A stretch of DNA of 19,642 nucleotides from contig JAOPVG010000476.1 in assembly GCA_025966255.1 (NCBI GenBank), forward strand, positions 1 through 19,642, written 5' to 3'. The translations under genes and the position numbers were made by a program. Position 1 is the first letter of the stretch. The number at the start of each line of letters is the position of its first letter. Below, piece by piece: positions 7,083-15,891 of this stretch. The stretch comes from Jatrophihabitans sp. (GTDB lineage Bacteria > Actinomycetota > Actinomycetes > Mycobacteriales > Jatrophihabitantaceae). Below the pieces are notes generated by a model. The model did no database searches. It was not told the DNA's origin and saw only the letters and a program-made list of their open reading frames with translations.

Positions 7083-8489
7083 GACCACATGACTCCGGAG
7101 GAATTCCGCCGGTACGGGCACGAGGTCATCGACTGGATCGCCGACTACCAGGAGCGGCTGGAGTCCTTTCCGGTGCTGTCCCAGGTCGCGCCCGGTGATG
7201 TCCGGGCCGCTCTGCCGCCCGACCCACCCGAGCGGGGCGAGCCGTTCGAGGAGCTGCTGTCCGACCTGGACGAGCTGATCCTGCCCGGCATCACCCATTG
7301 GCAGCATCCGGCCTTCTTCGCGTACTTCCCGGCAAACGCCAGCGGTCCCGCGATCCTCGGCGACCTGCTGGCGTCGGGTTTAGGTGTGCAGGGCATGCTC
7401 TGGGCCACCTCACCGGCGGCAACCGAACTCGAGACCCACGTCCTCGACTGGCTCGCCACACTGCTCGACCTACCCGCCCGATTTCGGTCGGACGGTCCCG
7501 GTGGTGGCGTCATCCAGCACACCGCCTCCGATGCAGCGCTTGTCGCCCTCCTCGCCGCCCTCCACCGGGCGAGCGGTGGCCGCACCGAGCACGAGGGCGT
7601 AGCCGCCGGCCGGTACGCCGTCTACACGTCCGGGCAGACGCACTCGTCGGTCGAGAAGGCTTGCCGGATCGCGGGTCTCGGCGCCGACGCGCTGCGCAAG
7701 GTCGACGTCGACCCGCAAACCCTGGCCGCGCGGCCGGAGCATCTGCGCGCGTTGATCGACGCCGATCGCGCCGCCGGGATCGTGCCCGCGTTCGTGGTCG
7801 CCTCGGTGGGGGCGACGGGCACCGGCGCGGTCGATCCGGTGCGCGAGTTCGCGGCGATCGCCCGCGCGGCCGGGGCGTGGCTGCACGTCGACGCCGCCTG
7901 GGCCGGTGTGGCCGCGGTGGCACCCGAGTTCCGGTGGCTCAACGACGGGCTCGAGGGCGCCGACTCCTACGCCACCAACCCGCACAAGTGGCTGCTCACC
8001 AACTTCGACTGCGACGCGTTTTGGGTGGCCGACCGCACTGCACTGTTGGGCGCGCTCTCGATTCTCCCGGAGTTCCTGCGCAACGCGGCCACCGAATCGG
8101 GAACGGTGATCGACTACCGCGATTGGCATGTCCCGCTCGGCCGCCGGTTTCGCGCGCTCAAGCTCTGGGCGGTGATCCGCTGGTACGGCGCGGAGGGCCT
8201 GCGCGCTCACATCCGGCAACACGTCGCGCTCGCCCAGGAGTTCGCGGCCTGGGTTGCCGGGGACGACCGGTTCGAGCTCGTCGCGCCGCACCCGCTGTCG
8301 CTGGTGACCTTCCGGCTGCGGGCGGGTGATGACGAGACGCTGGGCCTCATGCACCGGGTCAACGCCTCCGGCGAGCTGTACCTCACGCACACCCAGGTCG
8401 GCGGCCGGACCGCACTGCGCCTGGCGATCGGCTCCCCGTGGACGCAGCGCCGCCACATCGAGGCGGCGTGGCAGGCGCTGTCGAGGTGA
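7080..8489 (+). CDS. Group II PLP-dependent aromatic-L-amino-acid decarboxylase homologue, possible aldehyde synthase
   Basis: This 469-residue protein is a full-length group II amino acid decarboxylase. PLP features are His188 (cofactor stacking, in GQTHSS), Asp271 in HVDAAWAG (pyridine nitrogen) and Lys303 in NPHKWLLTNFDC (Schiff base). N-terminal family segments are EEFRRYGHEVIDWIADY, HPAFFAYFPANAS and GMLWATSPAATELE. Counting from Lys303 it aligns residue for residue with human DDC, but the catalytic loop tyrosine (human Tyr332, in DPTYLKH) is Phe332 here (LPEFLRN, codon TTC). In plant enzymes that exchange changes simple decarboxylation to decarboxylation with oxidative deamination, giving an aromatic acetaldehyde. 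The start is GTG 7080 (leaderless model); ATG 7089 is three codons later. It precedes the betaine operon by 133 bases. The substrate (Phe, Tyr, Trp or Dopa) is unknown. Confidence 0.88.
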   Translation: MDHMTPEEFRRYGHEVIDWIADYQERLESFPVLSQVAPGDVRAALPPDPPERGEPFEELLSDLDELILPGITHWQHPAFFAYFPANASGPAILGDLLASGLGVQGMLWATSPAATELETHVLDWLATLLDLPARFRSDGPGGGVIQHTASDAALVALLAALHRASGGRTEHEGVAAGRYAVYTSGQTHSSVEKACRIAGLGADALRKVDVDPQTLAARPEHLRALIDADRAAGIVPAFVVASVGATGTGAVDPVREFAAIARAAGAWLHVDAAWAGVAAVAPEFRWLNDGLEGADSYATNPHKWLLTNFDCDAFWVADRTALLGALSILPEFLRNAATESGTVIDYRDWHVPLGRRFRALKLWAVIRWYGAEGLRAHIRQHVALAQEFAAWVAGDDRFELVAPHPLSLVTFRLRAGDDETLGLMHRVNASGELYLTHTQVGGRTALRLAIGSPWTQRRHIEAAWQALSR

Positions 8490-8514
8490 GGGCGCGTGCA
8501 GGGGCCGATGTCCC

Positions 8515-8543
8515 TTGACGCGAGAGCCAAGTCACACCATGCT
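8515..8543 (+). promoter_or_regulatory. Candidate promoter for the betaine operon
   Basis: TTGACG (8515-8520), a good -35 element, is separated by 17 bases from CATGCT (8538-8543), a weak -10 that keeps the important A and final T. Transcription from about 8550 would carry a leader of about 73 bases through the palindrome at 8576-8596 to the betB GTG. The assignment rests on these hexamers only. Confidence 0.35.
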
Positions 8544-8558
8544 CAGCCACGTTCCTTA

Positions 8559-8602
8559 GTTGCGAGGAGGACTCATCGTTGCGTAATGCGCAACGAGTTG
8601 CA
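8559..8602. promoter_or_regulatory. Operator-like palindrome with 19-bp phased half-sites before betB
   Basis: The arms TCGTTGCG (8576-8583) and CGCAACGA (8589-8596) form a perfect 8-bp inverted repeat around TAATG. GTTGC also occurs in direct orientation at 8559, 8578 and 8597, exactly 19 bases apart each time. Size and symmetry suit a TetR-family dimer such as BetI, the usual repressor of choline oxidation genes. That is inference: no TetR gene lies in the window and the match was not compared with known BetI sites. Confidence 0.6.
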
Positions 8603-8622
8603 TCGAACAGAACGGGACCGCC

Positions 8623-10092
8623 GTGGCCGAGATCTACATTGACGGACGCTGGGAGGCCGCGCGGGCGGGAGCCCGCCGGGAGATCCGCTGCCCCGCCGAC
8701 GGCACCCTCGTCGCCGAGATCGACGAAGGCGGGGCCGAGGACACCGACGCCGCCGTTGCCGCGGCGCACCGTGCGTTCCACTCCGGTCCGTGGCCGACCA
8801 CGGGCGCGGTCGAGCGCGGTGCCCTCCTCCTCCGGGTGGCCGATCTCCTGGAGCGCGACAAGGATCTGATCGCGCGGGCCGAATCGCTGGACACCGGCAA
8901 GCGCCTCGTCGAGAGCGAGTACGACGTCGACGACGTGGCTGCGGTGTTCCGCCACTACGGCCGCGTCGCCGCTGAAGAAGCCGGCCGGGTGGTCGACACC
9001 GGAAACCCGGACGTCGTCAGCCGGGTGGTGAGCGAACCGATCGGCGTGTGCGGGCTGGTCACGCCGTGGAACTACCCGCTGCTCCAGGTGTCGTGGAAGG
9101 TGGCGCCCTGCCTCGCCGCGGGCAACACCTTCGTCCTGAAGCCGAGTGAGCTGTCCCCCCACACGGCGATCCACCTGATGAAGCTGCTCGAAGAGGCCGG
9201 CCTGCCCGCCGGCGTAGGCAATCTCGTCGTCGGCGCCGGCGCGAGCGCCGGAGCACCGCTGTCCGAGGATCCCCGCGTCGACCTCATCTCCTTCACCGGC
9301 GGTCTCGCGACGGGCCGGCACATCATGGCCACCGCCGCCGCGACGGTGAAGAAGGTCGCGCTCGAACTCGGCGGCAAGAACCCGAACCTCGTCTTCGCCG
9401 ACGCCGACCGCGACGCCGCGCTGGACTTCGCCCTCACCGCCGTGTTCCTGCACTCCGGCCAGGTCTGCTCCGCGGGGGCGCGGCTCCTGGTCGAGGAGTC
9501 GATCCACGACGAATTCGTCGACGCACTGGTCGACCGCGCGCGGCGCATCCGGTTGGGCGGCCCGTTCGACGAGAAGGCCGAGTCCGGTGCGCTTATCTCG
9601 CAGGCGCATCTCGACAAGGTCGAGGCCTACATCGCCAGGGGCATCGCCGAGGGCGCGGTGCTCCGCTGCGGCGGCACGCGACCGGACGACCCGGCCCTCG
9701 CCGGCGGCTACTTCCTGCTGCCCACCGTCCTCGACGGCTGCCGCAGCGACATGTCGGTCGTGCAGGACGAATCCTTCGGGCCGGTGCTCACCGTCGAGAC
9801 GTTCACGACCGAGGACGACGCCGTCCGGATTGCGAACGACAGCATCTACGGCCTCGCCGGCGCGGTCTGGACGCAGGACGCCGGCCGGGCCGAGCGGGTC
9901 GCGGCCCGCCTGCGCATGGGCACCGTCTGGATCAACGACTACCACCCCTACGTGCCGCAGGCCGAGTGGGGCGGCTACAAGCAGTCCGGCATCGGCCGCG
10001 AGCTCGGCCGGGCCGGGCTCGACGAGTACCGCGAGACCAAGCACATCTGGCACAACATCCGGCCCCGGGTCCAGGGCTGGTTCAGCGGATAG
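8623..10092 (+). CDS. betB: Betaine-aldehyde dehydrogenase
   Basis: This 489-residue cytoplasmic NAD(P)-dependent aldehyde dehydrogenase carries out the second step of glycine betaine synthesis, betaine aldehyde to glycine betaine. Catalytic features are Asn150 (TPWNYP), Lys173 (KPSE, cofactor), Glu248 (LELGGKNP), the nucleophile Cys282 (GQVCSAG) and Glu383 (ESFGPV). The C-terminal NDYHPYVPQAEWGGYKQSG is typical of betaine aldehyde dehydrogenases. Start GTG 8623 gives the expected MAEIYIDGRW opening, and a stop at 8584-8586 leaves no other in-frame start. It lacks a good nearby ribosome site; a strong GAGGAGG lies 52 bases upstream. The choline dehydrogenase follows within 18 bases. Because the gene upstream may make an aromatic aldehyde, wider substrate use is conceivable, but context favours betaine aldehyde. 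Confidence 0.92.
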   Translation: MAEIYIDGRWEAARAGARREIRCPADGTLVAEIDEGGAEDTDAAVAAAHRAFHSGPWPTTGAVERGALLLRVADLLERDKDLIARAESLDTGKRLVESEYDVDDVAAVFRHYGRVAAEEAGRVVDTGNPDVVSRVVSEPIGVCGLVTPWNYPLLQVSWKVAPCLAAGNTFVLKPSELSPHTAIHLMKLLEEAGLPAGVGNLVVGAGASAGAPLSEDPRVDLISFTGGLATGRHIMATAAATVKKVALELGGKNPNLVFADADRDAALDFALTAVFLHSGQVCSAGARLLVEESIHDEFVDALVDRARRIRLGGPFDEKAESGALISQAHLDKVEAYIARGIAEGAVLRCGGTRPDDPALAGGYFLLPTVLDGCRSDMSVVQDESFGPVLTVETFTTEDDAVRIANDSIYGLAGAVWTQDAGRAERVAARLRMGTVWINDYHPYVPQAEWGGYKQSGIGRELGRAGLDEYRETKHIWHNIRPRVQGWFSG

Positions 10093-10110
10093 GACGAGGT
10101 GACAGTGCGC

Positions 10111-11832
10111 ATGGCCGACCGCTACGACTTTGTGATCGTGGGTGGTGGTTCCGCGGGATGCGCGCTCGCCAACCGGCTCAGCGCCGACCCGGGCACGTCG
10201 GTGCTGCTGCTGGAGGCCGGCCGGACCGACTTCAAGATCGACCCGCTGATCCACATGCCGGCCGCACTGCCGATCCCGATCGGCAACCGGCTCTACGACT
10301 GGAAGTACGAGACCGACCCCGAGCCGTTCATGAACGGGCGCAAGGTGTTCCACGCGCGCGGCAAGATCCTCGGCGGGTCGAGCAGCATCAACGGGATGAT
10401 CTTCCAGCGGGGCAATCCGCTGGACTACGAACGCTGGGCCGCGGACAAGGGCATGCAGTCCTGGGACTACCTGCACTGCCTGCCGTACTTCAAGCGGATG
10501 GAGACCTGCCTCGAGGGCGCCGACCGGTGGCGCGGGGGCAGCGGACCGCTCAAGCTCGAGCGCGGGCCGGCGACCAACCCGCTCTTCGGCGCGTTCTTCG
10601 AGGCCGTCCAGCAGGCCGGCTACCACCTCACCGACGACGTGAACGGCTACCGGCAAGAGGGCTTCGCCCGCTTCGACCGCAACGTCTACCGCGGTCGTCG
10701 GCTTTCTGCGGCCCGGGCCTACCTGCATCCCGTGATGTCGCGCAAGAACCTCAAGGTCGAGACGATGGCGCTGGGCACGAGGGTGGTGTTCGCAGGCCGG
10801 CGCGCCGTCGGCGTCGAGTACCTGCGGGCCGGCCGGCTGCACCGTCGCGTCGAGGCCGGGGAGGTCGTCCTGAGCGGTGGCGCGATCAACACGCCGCAAC
10901 TGTTGCAGCTGTCCGGGGTGGGCAACGCCAGCGAACTCACCGCGCTCGGCGTCGACGTGGTTCACGACCTGCCCGGCGTCGGCGAGAACCTCCAGGACCA
11001 CCTCGAGGTCTACATCCAGTACGCGTCCAAGCAGCCGGTGTCCATCGCCCCCGGACTGCGGATGCGGGCCCGGCCCAAGATCGCTTACGACTGGCTGTTC
11101 CACCGCACGGGGCTGGGCGCGACCAACCACTTCGAAGGCGGCGGCTTCGCGCGCAGCAACGACGACGTCGACTACCCGAACCTGATGTTCCACTTCCTGC
11201 CCATCGCCATCCGCTACGACGGCAGCGCGCCGACCAAGGGCCACGGGTACCAGGTGCACATCGGCCCGATGTACGCCGACACCCGCGGCCACGTGAAGAT
11301 CCGCTCCACCGATCCGAAGCAGCACCCGTCAATGCTGTTCAACTACCTCTCGACGCCGACCGACCGCAAGGAATGGGTCGAGGCGATCCGGGTGGCCCGC
11401 GACATCCTGACCCAGCCGGCCTTCGCGCCGTTCAACGACGGCGAGCTCTCTCCTGGACCCAGCGTCGAGACCGATCGGGAGATCCTCGACTGGGTCGCGG
11501 CCGACGCCGAGACCGCCCTGCATCCGTCCTGCACGGCGAAGATGGGTGTGGACGAGCTGGCCGTCGTCGAGCCCGAGTCGATGCGCGTCCACGGCATCGA
11601 CGGGCTGCGCGTGGTCGACGCCTCGGTGTTTCCCTACGTTACGAACGGCAACATCTACGCCCCCGTGATGATGGTCGCCGAGAAGGCGGCCGACCTGATC
11701 CTCGGCAACACTCCGCTGGCGGCCGAGGACGTCCCCTACTACCGCCATCGGGACCACACACCGCTCTATCCACCGGGCGATCCACGTAACGCCGTAAACC
11801 AGGGTGCGAACACGAAAGAAGGTCGGTCATGA
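10111..11832 (+). CDS. betA: Choline dehydrogenase (GMC family flavoprotein)
   Basis: This 573-residue FAD enzyme of the glucose-methanol-choline family oxidises choline to betaine aldehyde, which BetB completes. It has the dinucleotide-binding GGGSAG at 11-16, VLLLEAG at 31-37, the GMC signature [13 protein letters not shown] at about 84-96, and the second GMC signature around [15 protein letters not shown] at 257-271. Catalytic His471 lies in HPSC and Asn514 in NGNIYAP. Length matches BetA (about 550-560) with a short tail. ATG 10111 was chosen because GAGGTGA (10096-10102) lies eight bases upstream and the product begins [15 protein letters not shown] 10099 and GTG 10105 are in-frame alternatives. 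Its stop overlaps the next start (ATGA). Another alcohol substrate is possible, but betB and the betaine transporter on either side strongly favour choline. Confidence 0.93.
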   Translation: MADRYDFVIVGGGSAGCALANRLSADPGTSVLLLEAGRTDFKIDPLIHMPAALPIPIGNRLYDWKYETDPEPFMNGRKVFHARGKILGGSSSINGMIFQRGNPLDYERWAADKGMQSWDYLHCLPYFKRMETCLEGADRWRGGSGPLKLERGPATNPLFGAFFEAVQQAGYHLTDDVNGYRQEGFARFDRNVYRGRRLSAARAYLHPVMSRKNLKVETMALGTRVVFAGRRAVGVEYLRAGRLHRRVEAGEVVLSGGAINTPQLLQLSGVGNASELTALGVDVVHDLPGVGENLQDHLEVYIQYASKQPVSIAPGLRMRARPKIAYDWLFHRTGLGATNHFEGGGFARSNDDVDYPNLMFHFLPIAIRYDGSAPTKGHGYQVHIGPMYADTRGHVKIRSTDPKQHPSMLFNYLSTPTDRKEWVEAIRVARDILTQPAFAPFNDGELSPGPSVETDREILDWVAADAETALHPSCTAKMGVDELAVVEPESMRVHGIDGLRVVDASVFPYVTNGNIYAPVMMVAEKAADLILGNTPLAAEDVPYYRHRDHTPLYPPGDPRNAVNQGANTKEGRS

Positions 11833-12884
11833 CGAGCGAAGCAATTGCTGACTCGAAGCCGAGACTGTCAGTGGCGGGACTCTGGAAGGTCTTCGGACCC
11901 AAGGCGGCGTCGATCATCGGGACGCCCGATGCCGACCTTCCGCGTCCCGAGCTGCTGGAGCGGACGGGCTGCGTCGCCGCGGTCAAGGACGTCTCCTTCG
12001 ACGTCGCCCCGGGCGAGGTCTTCGTCGTGATGGGCCTGTCCGGCTCGGGCAAGTCCACGCTGGTGCGCTGCCTCACCCGGTTGATCGAGCCGACCGCGGG
12101 CAGCGTCCGTCTCGACGGCAGCGACGTCGCCGCCATGTCGACCCGCGAGCTGATGGCCGTCCGCCGCAACGAGGTGGCGATGGTGTTCCAGCACTTCGGT
12201 CTGCTGCCGCACCGCCAGGTGCTCGACAACGTCGCCTTCGGCCTGGAGATCCGCGGGGAGGGCAAGGAGAAGCGGTACAAGCGCTCCCGCGAGATCATCG
12301 ACCTCGTCGGGCTGAAGGGTTATGAGAACCACTACCCCGACCAGCTCTCCGGCGGCATGCAGCAGCGCGTGGGTCTGGCCCGCGCGCTCGCCGTCGACCC
12401 GAAGGTCTTGCTGTTCGACGAGCCCTTCTCCGCGCTCGACCCACTCATCCGCCGCGACATGCAGAACGAGGTCATCCGGCTCCAGGACGACCTGAAGACG
12501 ACGATGGTGTTCATCACCCACGACCTGTCCGAGGCGCTCAAGTTGGGCGACCGGATCCTGATCATGCGCGACGGCGAGGTCGTCCAGATCGGAACGCCGG
12601 CCGAAGTCATCGCCGCGCCCGCCGACGACTACGTGAAGGACTTCGTCAGCGAAATCCCACGCTCGCACGTGCTGACGCTCAAGTGGGTCATGCGCCCGCA
12701 GCGGCCCGACGACTCGCTCGAGGGCCCGGAGATGGACATCAACACCATCATCCGCAATGCCGCTCAGGCCGCGCTCGCGTCCGCGCACCCGGTGAAGGTG
12801 ATCGAGAACGGCCAGCTCGTCGGGATTGTCGACGACGAGGCGATCCTGCGATCCGTGGTTGCCGAGGAGGAGGTGTCGGCATGA
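11829..12884 (+). CDS. proV: Glycine betaine/choline ABC transporter ATP-binding subunit
   Basis: This 351-residue ATPase energises import of a quaternary amine (OpuAA/ProV family). The ABC domain shows Walker [10 protein letters not shown] at 69-77, Q-loop Gln121 in VFQHFG, signature LSGGMQQR at 173-180, Walker B VLLFDEPF at 193-200 and the switch His231. The insert before Walker A (about 25-48) is typical of ProV. The C-terminal part (about 300-347) resembles one degraded CBS repeat; CBS pairs sense ionic strength in OpuA, and here only one partial copy is evident. A ribosome site AGAAGG (11817-11822) lies six bases before ATG 11829. The start overlaps the betA stop and the stop overlaps the permease start, both as ATGA, so transport and oxidation genes are translationally linked. 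Confidence 0.93.
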   Translation: MTSEAIADSKPRLSVAGLWKVFGPKAASIIGTPDADLPRPELLERTGCVAAVKDVSFDVAPGEVFVVMGLSGSGKSTLVRCLTRLIEPTAGSVRLDGSDVAAMSTRELMAVRRNEVAMVFQHFGLLPHRQVLDNVAFGLEIRGEGKEKRYKRSREIIDLVGLKGYENHYPDQLSGGMQQRVGLARALAVDPKVLLFDEPFSALDPLIRRDMQNEVIRLQDDLKTTMVFITHDLSEALKLGDRILIMRDGEVVQIGTPAEVIAAPADDYVKDFVSEIPRSHVLTLKWVMRPQRPDDSLEGPEMDINTIIRNAAQAALASAHPVKVIENGQLVGIVDDEAILRSVVAEEEVSA

Positions 12885-14917
12885 CTGCCGTAGTGACCCG
12901 GCAGCCGGAGACCGAACCTCCGGAGCCGCAGAGAACCGAATGGCCCCGCGGTAGCAACCTACGCGCGCTCATGTCCGGGCGGCGTAACTCGGTGCTCCTG
13001 CTGGGCGTCCTCGTCGCCTGGGTGATCGTCGGGACGATCATGCACGGCACGCACACGCTCGAGATCGGCGGCGCCGACCAGATCGGCATCCAGAACTGGC
13101 TCGGCGATCGCGCCAACGACATCCAGCTGGCGAGTTCGCAGAACTTCTTCATCCAGGTAACCCACGGCATCTCGGACGGGCTGAACTCGCTGATCCTGTG
13201 GCTGCAGCATCTGATCAGCACGCCCGCCTTCCCGCGGCCGTACCCGCACGTCGGCTTCCTCGGCGTGGTCGTCATCGCCTGGCTGTTCACCGCCATCACC
13301 GCCGGCTGGCGGATGTCCATCCTCACCGTCGCCTGCTTCCTGGCCTTCGCGCTCCTCGGGTTCTGGGAGGAGAGCATGGACCTGCTGATCGTGACGCTCC
13401 TCGCGGTCGCCATCTCCGTGATCGTCGGGATCCCCATGGCGATCCTGATGGCCCGCAACAAGACCGCGCGCGCGATCGTCACGCCGGTGCTCGACGTGAT
13501 GCAGACGTTGCCGTCGTTCACCTACCTGCTGCCGTTGTCCCTGCTCTTCGAGATCGGGCCCGCGGCCGCGGTCATCTGCACGGTGATCTACTCGCTGCCG
13601 CCGGTGATGCGCATCGCGTCGCACGGTCTGCTCAACGTCAACCCGGCCACGGTCGAGGCGACGAACTCGATGGGCCAGACGTCGTGGCAGCGGCTGCGGA
13701 AGGTGGACCTGCCGATGGCCAAGCGCACCATCATCGTGGGGATCAACCAGACCACGATGGCGGCGCTGTCGATGGCCACGATCGCCGCGTTCATCAACGG
13801 TCCGGGCCTGGGCCAGCCCGTCGTCCGGGCGCTCAACGCCCTGCGCGTCGGTGACGCGTTCGTGCCCGGCCTCTGCATCGTGCTGATGGCGATCATGATG
13901 GACCGGGTCACCACCGCGGCCAGCCAGCACTCGGAGAACCTGGCCCGCGGGCAGGCCCGGAACATCGCCGAGCTCCGCGGCCGGCTCCTCATCGCCGGCG
14001 CCGTAATCACGACGGTGTGCGTCTACCTGGGAGCCAACTACACCTGGGCCGCGAAGCCACCCTCGTCGAGCGCCGGCACCTGGCTGGCCAACCGCGTCCA
14101 GGAGGTCATCGACTGGATCTCCAAGCACTGGTCGGGCGCCACCAGCACGATCTCGGACAAGTTCACGACGATCTTCCTGAACAAGGTCGAGTACGTCGTC
14201 GCGGGCTCGCCCTGGTTCGTCACCGGCGCGGCCATCCTGGCCATCGCCTTCCTCCTCGGCGGGCGGCGAGCGTTCATCGCCGCCCTGGTCTGCGTGGCCG
14301 GCCTGCGCTGGCTCGGTCTGTGGAACGGCGCAATGGTGACGCTGACGGCCACCCTGGTCGCCACCGTCTTCGTGATGATCCTGGCCGTCGTCTTCGGTGT
14401 CTGGATGGGCCGGAGCCCGCGCGCCGACCAGGTGATCAGGCCGTTCCTGGACGCGGGGCAGACCCTGCCGCCGTTCGTGTACCTGATCCCGACGCTCGCG
14501 TTATTCGGACCCACCCGTTTCACCGCGATCGTCGCCGCCGTCGCCTACGCCGCGCCGGCCGCGATCAAGATCGTGGCCGACGGCATCAAGGCGGTGTCCG
14601 CGACGACGGTGGAGGCGGCCGAGTCGGCCGGCGCGCTACGGATCCAGATCATCACCAAGGTGCAGATCCCGATGGCCCGCTCCGCGTTCACCGTCGCGGC
14701 CAACCAGGGCCTGCTCTACGTGCTGTCGATGGTCGTCATCGGCGGGCTCGTCGGTGCCGGCGCCCTCGGTTACGACGTGGTGGCGGGCTTCAAACAGCTG
14801 CCGCTCCAAGGCCGCGGCCTCGCGGCCGGGTTCTCCATCGTGCTGCTCGGCGTCATGCTGGACCGGATCACGACCTACACCGCCCAGCGGGGCGCGAAGA
14901 AGGCGGTTGAATCATGA
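12881..14917 (+). CDS. proW: Glycine betaine/choline ABC transporter permease, tandem-duplicated double-length ProW
   Basis: This 678-residue membrane protein is two ProW-type permease domains in one chain. Copy 1 (about 125-350) has [20 protein letters not shown], the coupling-loop region [22 protein letters not shown] and MMDRVTTA. Copy 2 (about 440-670) repeats the pattern with [42 protein letters not shown] and MLDRITTY. The copies are clearly homologous but well diverged, so this is an old fusion. ProW is usually about 280-350 residues and acts as a homodimer; here one chain can supply both halves of the channel. About 120 N-terminal residues and a 90-residue middle segment with an amphipathic helix are additional. 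ATG 12881 has GGAGG (12869-12873) seven bases upstream and overlaps the proV stop; its own stop overlaps the proX start. Confidence 0.92.
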   Translation: MTAVVTRQPETEPPEPQRTEWPRGSNLRALMSGRRNSVLLLGVLVAWVIVGTIMHGTHTLEIGGADQIGIQNWLGDRANDIQLASSQNFFIQVTHGISDGLNSLILWLQHLISTPAFPRPYPHVGFLGVVVIAWLFTAITAGWRMSILTVACFLAFALLGFWEESMDLLIVTLLAVAISVIVGIPMAILMARNKTARAIVTPVLDVMQTLPSFTYLLPLSLLFEIGPAAAVICTVIYSLPPVMRIASHGLLNVNPATVEATNSMGQTSWQRLRKVDLPMAKRTIIVGINQTTMAALSMATIAAFINGPGLGQPVVRALNALRVGDAFVPGLCIVLMAIMMDRVTTAASQHSENLARGQARNIAELRGRLLIAGAVITTVCVYLGANYTWAAKPPSSSAGTWLANRVQEVIDWISKHWSGATSTISDKFTTIFLNKVEYVVAGSPWFVTGAAILAIAFLLGGRRAFIAALVCVAGLRWLGLWNGAMVTLTATLVATVFVMILAVVFGVWMGRSPRADQVIRPFLDAGQTLPPFVYLIPTLALFGPTRFTAIVAAVAYAAPAAIKIVADGIKAVSATTVEAAESAGALRIQIITKVQIPMARSAFTVAANQGLLYVLSMVVIGGLVGAGALGYDVVAGFKQLPLQGRGLAAGFSIVLLGVMLDRITTYTAQRGAKKAVES

Positions 14918-15891
14918 TCAAGCTGAACCGGCTCGCCATACCTCTGGCCGCGGCCGGCATCGTGCTCGCCTCCGTCGTGCCGGGGGTCGCCTCGAACATC
15001 AAGGACGCCAAGGTCGACACCACCTCGTCGTGCGGCCTGCTCAAGATTGCGGTGAACAACTGGGTCGGCTACGAGGCCGACGCGTTCGTCGTGGGCCAGG
15101 TCGCGAAGAAACGGCTCGGCTGCATCGTCAACTACGTCTACGTCGACGAGCAGATCTCGTGGCAGGGGTTCGCGGCCGGCAACGTCGACGTCGTGCTCGA
15201 GAACTGGGGGCACCCGGAGCTGTTCGACCTCTACCAGAAGAAGCTACGCGTGGCCGAGGACGCCGGATCGATCGGCATCAACGGTGTGATCGGCTGGTTC
15301 GTGCCGCCGTGGATGGCCAAGAAGTACCCCGACATCACCGACTGGAAGAACCTCAACAAGTATTCGAAGTTGTTCAAGACCTCGGAGTCCGGCAGCAAGG
15401 GGCAACTGCTCGACGGCGACCCCGGCTTCGTCACCAACGACGAAGCGCTGGTGAAGAACCTGAAACTGAACTTCAAGGTGGTCTTCGCCGGTAGTGAGGC
15501 GGCCCTGATCCAGGCATTCCGCTCGGCCGAGCGGACCAAGACGGCGATGATCGGCTACTTCTACTCGCCGCAGTGGTTCCTCGCCGAGGTACCGCTGGTC
15601 AAGGTCAATCTGCCCACGTACAAGACGGGCTGCGACGCGGTCGCGGCGAAGATCGCCTGCGACTACCCGATCTACAAGCTGGACAAGATTGTCAGCAAGG
15701 ACTTCGCCAACCGCGGCACCTCTGGCTACAAGCTGATCAAGAATTTCCAGTGGAGCACCAAGGACCAGAACGTCGTCGCGAAGTACATCACCGCCGACGG
15801 GATGGAGCCGGAGCAGGCCGCCGACAAGTGGATCGCCGACAACCCAAACAAGGTCAACGCGTGGCTGAAGGGCCTGGTGAAGGGGGCCTAG
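14914..15891 (+). CDS. proX: Glycine betaine/choline ABC transporter substrate-binding protein (OpuAC/ProX family)
   Basis: This 325-residue receptor belongs to the OpuAC-type binding proteins and delivers ligand to the fused permease. A signal peptide covers about 1-27 (positive start IKLNR, hydrophobic IPLAAAGIVLASVVPG, cleavage after VAS), but no lipobox Cys follows, so it is predicted to be secreted rather than lipid-anchored. Fold landmarks are KIAVNNWVGYEAD at 44-56, VDVVLENWGHPE at 91-102, PPWMAKKYPDI, and YFYSPQWF at 215-222. Trp50, Trp98, Trp128 and Trp221 are candidates for the aromatic cage that holds a trimethylammonium group. Four Cys (40, 70, 240, 249) could form two disulfides. 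The ATG overlaps the permease stop. Its stop TAG shares bases with the stop of tesB on the other strand. Choline or glycine betaine could be the ligand; the oxidation genes suggest choline. Confidence 0.92.
   Translation: MIKLNRLAIPLAAAGIVLASVVPGVASNIKDAKVDTTSSCGLLKIAVNNWVGYEADAFVVGQVAKKRLGCIVNYVYVDEQISWQGFAAGNVDVVLENWGHPELFDLYQKKLRVAEDAGSIGINGVIGWFVPPWMAKKYPDITDWKNLNKYSKLFKTSESGSKGQLLDGDPGFVTNDEALVKNLKLNFKVVFAGSEAALIQAFRSAERTKTAMIGYFYSPQWFLAEVPLVKVNLPTYKTGCDAVAAKIACDYPIYKLDKIVSKDFANRGTSGYKLIKNFQWSTKDQNVVAKYITADGMEPEQAADKWIADNPNKVNAWLKGLVKGA

Noticed and set aside
7017..7307. Extension of the phosphoesterase to a start at 7307
   Set aside because: It would overlap the start of the decarboxylase by over 200 bases, and the added residues are unlike a membrane protein N-terminus.
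8579..8869. A 96-residue frame starting at TTG 8579, well spaced from GAGGAGG
   Set aside because: It overlaps betB for about 250 bases in another frame and has Pro/Arg/Ser shadow composition. Its ribosome site is noted as a finding instead.
8383..11325. A 980-residue open frame on the minus strand
   Set aside because: It is antisense to betB and betA; high GC keeps this frame open. It has only low-complexity His/Asp/Arg/Val composition and no family motif.
12683..12880. Upstream extension of the fused permease frame
   Set aside because: It overlaps the ATPase gene fully, while ATG 12881 has a good ribosome site and the ATGA overlap seen elsewhere in the operon.
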